From Schistocephalus solidus (lineage: Eukaryota; Platyhelminthes; Cestoda; Diphyllobothriidea; Diphyllobothriidae), in assembly GCA_017591395.1 (NCBI GenBank), contig WEDG01004875.1, forward strand, positions 59,741 through 123,740: a stretch of 64,000 nucleotides of DNA, given 5' to 3'. The stretch's first letter is position 1; each line of letters starts with the position of its first letter. The notes under the pieces were generated by a model. That model did not search any database. It was not told where the DNA came from and saw only the letters and a list, made by a program, of their open reading frames with translations. Positions 56,651 through 64,000 of this stretch are shown here, piece after piece. Both the position numbers and the translations under genes were made by a program.

Positions 56651-58976
56651 CGCTATCCTTACTGCCACAGACGAGTCAGTTCCCAAAAGATACCAACGGA
56701 AGAATGAACAGCTCGTATATATTACAAAATTCTAACACTCCATCAATCATAGATCATGCGAAGGGAAAAAACGGAAACGAACCGCTGCACTCTAAGAGAA
56801 GTATAAGGCCGAGGACCAGAGGCAGATCGCTTTTGTAGTGGACAAAACAGTGTACATTTGGAAGATCGAAAGCCTACGGAAGGCTCGCCAATTTCAGATT
56901 CCATGCTCAAAGAGCTAAATAAAACGCTGTCAAGCAAATGTAAATTAACAGTGCTAACAATCCAAAACAGCGGTGGAATACCGCCGATCAACGGGGGCAA
57001 AGCGAGAACCCAAGCAACAAGCTTGGCTAGATTCTAGAGAATTTCTAGAGTACATAGGGGCCCTTCTTTTCGCCCACTGAATTGAATATATCGGCTACTC
57101 AAATTGCTATCTATGGATTCATACAATAGAATCAATATGTCAAAAAAGTTCTTTGGGAAACATAAACGGTTACCTCTCTTGCCAACTGAGGCAGCACTTT
57201 AGTTTCATGCCTTATCCTGCGCTTTACTCGTCAGGGAGCCACTGTAATCCTGCAAAGCAAGTATGTTGCATATGTAAATCATCGGGCACGCACTAACGTC
57301 AATCATATTTTAAGGCTTTGTCACAAAACCGACTTCAACTTCGTCAGAATAATCTATGAGCCCATGGAATGCATGCAGATTGGCTTCGAGATTTCAGTTT
57401 TCATAGTCAAAGTGATCATGTAACAGAGGGAATCAATAGTTTTCAAATGGAAAATCTGGGCTGGTAATGCAGATTAAACCTTTGTGTTTATCGATTGGAA
57501 TTAGTGGCCAACATTGTAAGAACATCGCAGGGCTGTGTTCCTGAACATAAAATTTATCCCGAACGTGGAAAATTAAACAAGCTAGCCTTTTTTTATTGCT
57601 TTCGCATTCCGCAAGATTGAAGTGGTTTAAAACCAATGCGTTAAGGAAAGCGAAAAATACAACGTTAGTACTTTAAATTCTGCGAGAGTCATCCAATCAG
57701 CTAGAGAAGCAGCTGTGCCTTGGAGCAGTGTTTAGCTACTGAGACGAATCGCAAGGAAACGGAAGAAAAGTCAACAAAATTGAAATAACTTCGAGGGGGA
57801 ACTCACAGGGAAGGATTACAATTGCAAATTCGTCAACTTTTTAATGCACAAAAAGGATGGGAGATCAAAGTCTATCGGTACAAAATTTAGGCGACTGCTT
57901 CTAAACTTGATGAATGCCCCGGAAGTTGTTACTCAAATTTATGCTCAACTTTGATTCAGGGCTGCAAACAGAGCGAAGAAAAAGTGTCGGCAACTAATTG
58001 TGAAGTCTAGTGACCTATTATTACGGCAGGAAACTCCAAAGTCAATTTGCCGAAACTCACGCAACCGAATACGCAGCCATATCGAGGCAGGAGTTATTCC
58101 AAACTCCATATTTAAAGTAACACGATGAGACCTTCTAGTTAAACGAAACTGAAAGGCTAATGAGAGTAGACAACAGCATAGGCCACGTACCATTTGGGTC
58201 ATTGTTATGCAAATCTTAGCCCACTGAGCAATATAATACTATCCCTCATGCATACTCAGTCTTCAGACTTGTTTCGGACAGGATAAGTTGTCAGGGAATC
58301 AGCACACTCTTGAAAACCGCGTTCAGTGCAGTATCACTGGGCCAAATTGGTGAGTGCTCATGAGGTTAATAACATGCATTGTTGGCGAAATTGCCTACTG
58401 GGATGGGGCTGATCAAGCAGACATTGCACTAGGCAGGAATGTGCTCGACGCTTGATGCTGATCAATCTGATAGCCATACGGTCACGTAGCAGCTATTTTA
58501 TATTAACACTGCAATGTTTTTGCATTCACTTTACTTATTTCATATTGCTATTTTTGATAATTTAGCAATGAAATGCAAAAAGTCTTCTTTCTGTGATTGC
58601 GTTTATGGCTTTTGAATTGAATCGACAGGCTGAAATCCTTCCAGGGATGGGGAGATCCAGCTTGCAGCTGTTTTTACCGTGTTCAACTTCAAACAGTTGT
58701 GCACCTGAAGGATGGCTACGCGAAATGTAAAGTTTGAAAAAGCATGTTTTCACATCGTTCACTGCTAAGTTGCGTGGCTGGCATCTCAAAGTAAGCCCCA
58801 TCTTCAAGGGAGCGGTAGTTGGCCAACTTGTTGCGAGGATACACGCGTTGCTAGCAAGGACCTGATATATAAAAAACATTATTTTCATAACTAAAACTCT
58901 CTTAATCTCTAGTGGGTCTGTCAGGTCTGTGTCGTTTCCCATGTAGCATGACGGGTCAATGCTGGATGCACTTTAA
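56651..58976. other. No gene seen
   Basis: AT-rich DNA. The minus-strand frame 58562-58942 (126 aa) and frame 57945-58202 lack recognisable motifs; the former overlaps a more convincing plus-strand frame boundary at 58912. Left unassigned. Confidence 0.3.
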
Positions 58977-59480
58977 ACTAAAGTGCGACGTTCTGCCTAT
59001 CAGCAGGACCTCGAATGGACTCGTGATTTTATGCGCAGTTTTTTTCCAACTATTTCTGCCACCATATCGACCTTGCTTCCTTGCAGTTTGGCTTCCGAAT
59101 GGCAAGATGCTGAAAAACTAGTGCGCATTTTATACCCCAAGGTCATGATCCAAGCAGCTTTCATGCTACGCAAATTCTTTTTTTAATTAAGTTAGCTGTC
59201 ATTTCGTCAAAGAGGCGAAAAACTATCGATGAATGAAAGCTTTCAATGTTTGAAAGCTTCAGTCACGATTGAATATGCCAAGTACTACATGGAGCTTGAT
59301 CGAACGAGAGCGATAGCTCATGCGGAGAAAGAACTTCTTTATCTAGACAGCAGTTTGCTGGTCGTTGCAAACGCTCTCGGAAAAAAAAGCCTCAAAAGGA
59401 CCTTTAGTAGTTTTAAGCCAACGGCAGTTATAATCATCAACTTTTATTTTCAGTTTGAACATATTAGATTAATAATTATA
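58977..59480 (+). pseudogene. Unknown broken coding relic or exon pair
   Basis: Two stretches in the same frame are separated by a short stop cluster at 59184-59195. The first (to 59186) reads RRSAYQQDLEWTRDFMRSFF and EWQDAEKLVRILYPKVMI. The second (from 59199) reads ASVTIEYAKYYMELDRTRAI and HAEKELLYLDSSLLVVANAL. Composition is charged and helix-like, unlike chance frames nearby, but I recognise no family. The end overlaps a direct repeat (59357-59475). It could be a decayed gene or element. Confidence 0.3.
59357..59475 (+). repeat. Direct repeat, unit 1 (period about 221)
   Basis: GCTGGTCGTTGCAAACGCTC, AAAAGCCTCAAAAGGACC and CATCAACTTTTATTTTCAG recur 221 bases downstream at 59578-59695. The motif CAGTTATAATCATCA also appears between the units at about 59515-59530, so the region has been locally duplicated more than once. 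Confidence 0.75.
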
Positions 59481-59577
59481 ATAATAATGTTATAATCATG
59501 AACTTTTATGTAGACAGTTATAATCATCACCTTTTATGTTACGCAAATAGGAACAACAATAATAAGAAACGGTTGTT

Positions 59578-59695
59578 GCTGGTCGTTGCAAACGCTCTCG
59601 AAAAAAAGCCTCAAAAGGACCTTTAGTAGTTTGAAGCCCACGACAGTTATAAGCATCAACTTTCATTTTCAGTTTGAACATGTATTCTATCATTA
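59578..59695 (+). repeat. Direct repeat, unit 2
   Basis: Second unit of the repeat at 59357-59475, over 90 percent similar by eye, with one G fewer and three A fewer in the homopolymer after CTCTCG. Confidence 0.75.
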
Positions 59696-60624
59696 TCTAG
59701 TGTTTGTGTGATAAGGGATTTGGATCTTTCCTTTTAAAAAAACTGCCAAGTAGGCAAAAAGGGTTTATGGGCAGTATTGACCGTCAGGACGAATCCTTTG
59801 CTTGTTGCGGGGTTTTCTATAAGCAGGCATGTTTGTTGAGGCTGTAAGTGCTTTACTTTGGTAAAATTGCTGCGTATGGCGTACAGTCAAATTCTGTGAA
59901 CTAACAAAATCTTAAAACGCCAGTCAGGTACCGCGGTATTGGCAACGAGGTTGGCAGTCAAGGAATCGCACAGGCCAGTTTGAATTCTGAAAGTTTGATA
60001 CTGGCTTCCTATGGTACAAAAAATTTCCGTTCGTCTTGCAAATATGCATGCAAAAGCAGATATCAGAATCGGAAATTTCGTAATGCCTTCTACTCTCCGA
60101 AGACCAACCAGTAGACCTAATTTGTAAACCAATTTAAAATATTATTAATCGCAAAGCCTGATACTAGAACATGCCACGCTAGCATTGAGCTTCCGCGAAC
60201 AACAGGTAAATAGCAACAGGAAACCTCCATTAATTGGCCTTCCTTAAAGCATGTCATAATTGCAGTCTTGTGGGCAAATAATGTCATGTTCGTCATCAAT
60301 CCTTTATATATATCAGCTAAAAAATATCTCGAGTCATTCCAGGGTGTACATATTCTAGCGCAAGCTTCGGTGTGATTTTTTTTCAGGTACCAGGGCACAG
60401 TCATGCAAATCACCAAGGGAGGAGTCAGTTCAGGGGCCATATTTACGGCCATTTTACAGTCATGCCACTTGAAACAAGGCATTTAGTGCTTAACAACGCA
60501 GCTATCATTCCAATGTATCCAGTTTCATCAGTTGGTATTTGTAGAGAGCGTGCACTGCTGGCAAAGTATTCTTGACATACGCAACATGGTCTTAAATGGC
60601 CATACCAATTGCACAAAAAAACAC
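59696..60624. other. No gene seen
   Basis: Minus-strand frames 59887-60132 (81 aa) and 60117-60482 (121 aa) overlap slightly in different frames and show no recognisable motif. A TTTTTTTTCAG acceptor-like site at about 60377 is not followed by an assignable exon. Confidence 0.3.
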
Positions 60625-60889
60625 TAAACTTTACTGAACTTTACTTTACTTTACTTTACTGAACTACTTCCAAGAGAATCATAACTCTTCGTTTTCTGCT
60701 GACAAGTTTCGCAAACTTTCTTTCTCTTGTAATCTCTTGTAATCTCTTTCTTGTTATCTATTGTTATCTCAATTACTGAACTTTACTGAACTTTACTTTA
60801 CTTTACTTTACTGAACTTCTTCCAAGAAAATCATTACTCTTCGTTTTCTGCTGACCACTTTCGCAAACTTTCTTGTTATCTCAATTACT
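60625..60889 (+). repeat. Tandem pair of about 152-bp units carrying (TTTAC)n
   Basis: Each unit holds a TTTAC pentamer run with CTGAAC breaks, then TTCCAAGA, CTCTTCGTTTTCTGCTGA, TTTCGCAAACTTTC and TTGTTATCTCAATTACT. Unit 1 is at about 60625-60773 and unit 2 at 60774-60889; unit 2 lacks the TAATCTCTTGTAATCTC part. Confidence 0.8.
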
Positions 60890-61632
60890 ACATTTCAGTC
60901 GGGGGGTCATAAGGTATTGAAACAAAAACCACTAAACACGGCTTTAGTCTGCACTTATCAGAACCGTCTTTTGCAATATATGTTTGCGGTTTCTAACAAT
61001 TCTACCCGATAAGTAGTTTTTTCCACACAACTTTTCGACATTAATTGTACATTTGTTCACAATTTATTTTGCTGCTGTCCACTTAAACCACTCTGAGATG
61101 GTTGTATTCGGTTGGTTCTGGAGAGGCGGGCATTGTTTTATACGTCTGCCTTGAATAACAGGGACTATGACACCTCATTTGACACAAATTACTATAATCA
61201 GTTTGCCAGTATCCTTAAAATTCTCCGATTCGTATTGAAAAGCAGATTCCTGTTTGATATGCGCATTCTCGGGAAATTTGCAATCGGATCAGATATCGGA
61301 ACCCGTCAGGCATATCTACAGGACAGGTATCCAATCCATGGGCTATATTCGTTGATGAACACCCACCGATCGCTAATGGAACTCATTCATCCCGTTTTGC
61401 CTTGGAGCTCACTTTCGATCCTCGCAAAACCGACGCAAAGCCACTTATATCATAGACAGACGATCATTACCAGCAAAGACAAGGGAGTTGGGATAGAAAT
61501 TCCTAGCTCAGTAATTGTCATTAGCCAGTCCTACACAACTCCAAGGCATAACGGTACGACTGAGTTCCGCAAGCGATAGGTGAGCGTTCATCAACGAATG
61601 TCAATATTCTACATCGAAATCTACAATACAAT
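60890..61632. other. No gene seen
   Basis: The frame 61112-61579 is 155 aa, the longest unassigned frame in the right half of the window, with an alternative start and no known domain. No splice or promoter signal supports it. Confidence 0.3.
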
Positions 61633-61765
61633 GAGCCCGTGGATCAATGTTTAGAGAATTTGGACTTCTGCTCGACAGGTCGCCAGTTCGAACAACGGGT
61701 GATGCGTAACCTGAAGTTGGGTATGGCTGGTAGATGATGGAAAATGAGCCAGAAATGCCCATTCA
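61633..61765 (+). repeat. tRNA-derived SINE-like element, copy 1
   Basis: The head (61633-61702) resembles a tRNA-Arg(TCT) gene: GAGCCCGTGGATCAATG (box A region), TTTGGACTTCTGCTCGA (anticodon arm with TCT) and CAGTTCGAACAACGGGT (box B and acceptor 3' side). The ends GCCCGTG and AACGGGT can partly pair. A body GATGCGTAACCTGAAGTTGG follows and is shared with 62460-62530. The D arm and box B carry mismatches, so it is not a working tRNA. Confidence 0.55.
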
Positions 61766-62398
61766 AGCCTCTTTTATCTTTTCAAGTAATGTTCGTCCGT
61801 CAAGGACGATAGTTAATTCGATTGGGTGACCGCTATAACTGGCTATTCGTTTGCGTCTTTGAAATTTGATCTTGTTTTAACAGTGATTTTACCTCATTAG
61901 CATTAGTCAGAAATCTACATGTAGATGGGCATTATCGTTCCTGAGGTACTGTTTCTAATGTATATACCAAGGCGAATTTGAAAGGGGCGGCGGCTCTTCC
62001 ATTTCGCTAATGTTTCCATAAATGTTTTTCTATTGTTTCTGAAAAAATGTAATTTCTTACTCTAAAGTAGTAGTCATTGGCTTCCAAATAAGGAACCTAG
62101 CTAAGACGGAAGATGAAGCATACATTCGCTTGGATATTTTAGCTTTACCTTTATTAAGGAAAAACATCTCAACAAATGATATTACCAATAAATTCAATGA
62201 AAAACGGACGAAGACTGCCCCAATTCTTATCCATCATCAGTCAACCATACACAAACACAGATTTACCAACACTCTTTCGTTTAGTTTTCTAACGCTTAAA
62301 CTATTAAATTTCAGTCTAGTTTTCCTGTCCTGTCCTGTTACTAATGTAATTATGCCTATAATATTAACCACCGTTTGCACGCTGCTAGGCTCTGAATC
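61766..62398. other. No gene seen
   Basis: Non-coding AT-rich sequence between the two SINE-like copies; the frame 62130-62432 has no recognisable motif. Confidence 0.3.
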
Positions 62399-62530
62399 GA
62401 GCCCAGTGGTTGGTCAGCGGTTAACGTGTTGAATTTTAAATAAAAGGACGTGGAGCCGAAGAACAGAGGATGCTAACCTGGGTTTGGTTTGTCCAGATGA
62501 TGTTAAGCCAAAGCGACCGAAGAAATTCGA
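62399..62530 (+). repeat. tRNA-derived SINE-like element, copy 2
   Basis: The head GAGCCCAGTGGTTGGTCAGC, GGTTAACGTGTTGAATTTTA and GGACGTGGAGCCGAA aligns with copy 1 but has a more eroded box B. The body GATGCTAACCTGGGTTTGG and CCAGATGATGTTAAGCC matches the body of copy 1. Two independent copies of head plus body argue for a SINE family rather than isolated tRNA pseudogenes. Confidence 0.5.
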
Positions 62531-63580
62531 ATGAGCAGTCCGGCGTAGTGTATCGCATCGCATGCCTAAATTAACATTGCAACTTCACAGGTCACACTGA
62601 AAGTTTGCCTAGCTTCCTCATATATAAACAGAAGGTTGCTTTTAAACAGGCAATCGAATTTTCGCAAGTGACTGCATACAACTCCGAAACGGGTCATGCG
62701 TTTACTTTCACAGCCGGCAAGCCAATCATCCACACACAGAGCAAGACGAACCAAAAGCTGATTGAAGTCTGGGTCTCGGATGGTAACTCAATCAATCAAT
62801 TAATCGATATATCTACCAGGTGCCGGCATACTGAGCACTACATAATCATCTAAATACCTGCTCTGGTGATCGTTAATTTACTTGAACCACCTAAAATTGT
62901 AAATATTTTCTGCTGTTGCTATTACCTCGGTGAATAAACTTCTGCAGCAGTTCAAAACCTGAGAATCATAAGCATTTTTTTATAGTGCTACACCAATTTC
63001 TTTCTTCATTTAAACAAAATCCTGGAATTTCGGAAATTCAAATCCATTGGTACACCATGAAGCGTCAGTCCAGTCTCTCTCGTTTTCGTCGGTTATTCCA
63101 TTCTGCCTATACTACTAGCCGCTGTGCGACTGCCTGTCCGACTCGTGACTGAGCTCAAAGGCGCACCGGGATGAGGAATTCCCGTAACTCTATTGGCGAG
63201 CACCATTCTGCCATTGCCAACAGTACTTTTCGCTGGCTAACTATTATTCCACGGCGGCTACTTGAAAAGAATAAAGTGACGAGAACAATATTTGCCTTTT
63301 GCTCAGTCAACAAAGTTGGCTTCAGAAGCGTAGAAATTGAGTTACCCTTTTTACCCATGTGCGTTATATACAGCAAGTGGAAAAGAAAGATTTATAAAAG
63401 CTTATGTCAAACTAAGTCAGATGCTTACAGTATAGTCACTTTTTCTATACTAGTTGCTTCGTTGTCTTTTTCGTGGTGCGTAATACGAAATTTCGGGGCT
63501 ACTTATCACAGACATTGTTTCTTATTTATGTACTGAACAGGTAGATATATAGCAGGCAAACTTAACAACGCAACGTCAGG

Positions 63581-63582
<2 letters not shown>
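62531..63582. other. No gene seen
   Basis: Frames 62605-62853 and 63171-63536 (121 aa) have no recognisable domain. No splice or repeat structure is evident. Confidence 0.3.

Positions 63583-63650
<68 letters not shown>
63583..63650. repeat. (AT)n microsatellite
   Basis: An uninterrupted AT dinucleotide run of about 34 units. It forms the left edge of the segment 63651-63982. Confidence 0.95.
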
Positions 63651-63653
<3 letters not shown>

Positions 63654-63982
63654 AGAAACCACATGGAGAACGCTGGGGACCCACTGAGGAGCCGAAACCC
63701 TCGTTGCTATGTCACACAGCAGCAGAAACATCGGCGAAACACGTGTCTGGGCTTTTAGCTAGTATCTATGTCGGAAGTACGGTATAACGTCTTTGCCATA
63801 TAAGATTCATACTACTTGTAGTACTACTTGTTTGTAGAATGGGCATTACGTGGTTATTCCACAGTGGTTGATTGTCTTCGACCCAAATGTTCATTGAAAT
63901 TTCGGGTCTGACAATAAAAAGTCATGTCCGAAGCACCTGACTCCATGTCCTGCACTTAATAATTTCAGAAATTATTTACCCG
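63651..63982. other. Segment between two AT runs, possible dispersed repeat
   Basis: About 330 bases lying between (AT)n tracts. CCGAAACCCTCGTTGC and CATCGGCGAAACACGTGTC are GC-richer than the surroundings. No other copy was seen in this window, so the repeat identity is a guess from the flanking tracts. Confidence 0.25.
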
Positions 63983-64000
63983 ATATATATATATATATAT
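63983..64000. repeat. (AT)n microsatellite cut by the window end
   Basis: AT dinucleotide run that continues beyond the window. Confidence 0.85.

Noticed and set aside
61112..61579. A 155-aa open frame, the longest unassigned frame in the right half.
   Set aside because: No recognisable domain, an alternative start codon and no promoter or splice signal; it may be chance in this sequence.
1..64000. CRISPR array, operon structure or other prokaryotic feature.
   Set aside because: No regularly spaced short repeats and no co-directional intact genes; the content is eukaryotic retroelements.

Overview
The window looks like repeat-dense intergenic or intronic DNA from a flatworm, most likely a tapeworm of the Diphyllobothriidea (Spirometra, Schistocephalus or Dibothriocephalus type). 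This is inferred from the AT-rich background, the absence of any long intact gene, and the mix of degraded non-LTR retrotransposons (CR1-like and RTE-like), a Ty3/gypsy relic and a Penelope-like element. The strongest clue is a reverse transcriptase followed by five C2H2 zinc fingers, an arrangement I associate with these tapeworms. No host protein gene, rRNA or intact tRNA could be supported.

Layout of the mobile-element half (1-36.6 kb). A broken CR1-like LINE (C1) lies at 866-2750. Next come two near-identical arms of a large inverted repeat, 2871-10266 and 14102-21470, separated by 3.8 kb. Each arm carries the same stack: LINE A1 (ORF1, APE endonuclease, RT, (AATA)n tail); LINE A2 inserted at the A1 tail with a twin-primed 5' inversion; and LINE B nested inside the A2 RT. 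The spacer holds smaller fragments (A4, a repeat block, C2). At 21544-24509 lies an RTE-like RT with zinc fingers, broken by three stops and one frameshift. It is followed by a tandem array of about 687-bp units (24.6-25.9 kb) and one copy of a roughly 390-bp dispersed repeat. A gypsy relic (27.1-28.5 kb) joins Gag and the start of protease directly to the integrase C-terminal half. LINE D, LINE A3 and the 3' end of LINE E fill 28.5-33.0 kb. A Penelope-like element with a GIY-YIG-type tail occupies 34.5-36.5 kb.

Layout of the quieter half (36.6-64 kb). Here I see AT-rich DNA with dispersed and tandem repeats. These are three degenerate TTAGGG-like blocks, a dimer of the 390-bp repeat at 37.8-38.6 kb, a repeat family in three or four copies at 44.7-51.9 kb, a duplicated pair at 47.5-48.5 kb, (TTTAC)n-bearing tandem repeats near 60.7 kb, two tRNA-derived SINE-like copies near 61.7 and 62.4 kb, and AT or AC microsatellites. 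A few short open frames (51.3, 52.4 and 59 kb) could be exons or relics, but I recognise none of them.

No gene here works together with another as a pathway. The biology is the insertion history: A2 landed in the tail of A1, B landed in A2, the stack was then copied in inverted orientation, and the RTE and array sequence abuts the outer end of one arm.
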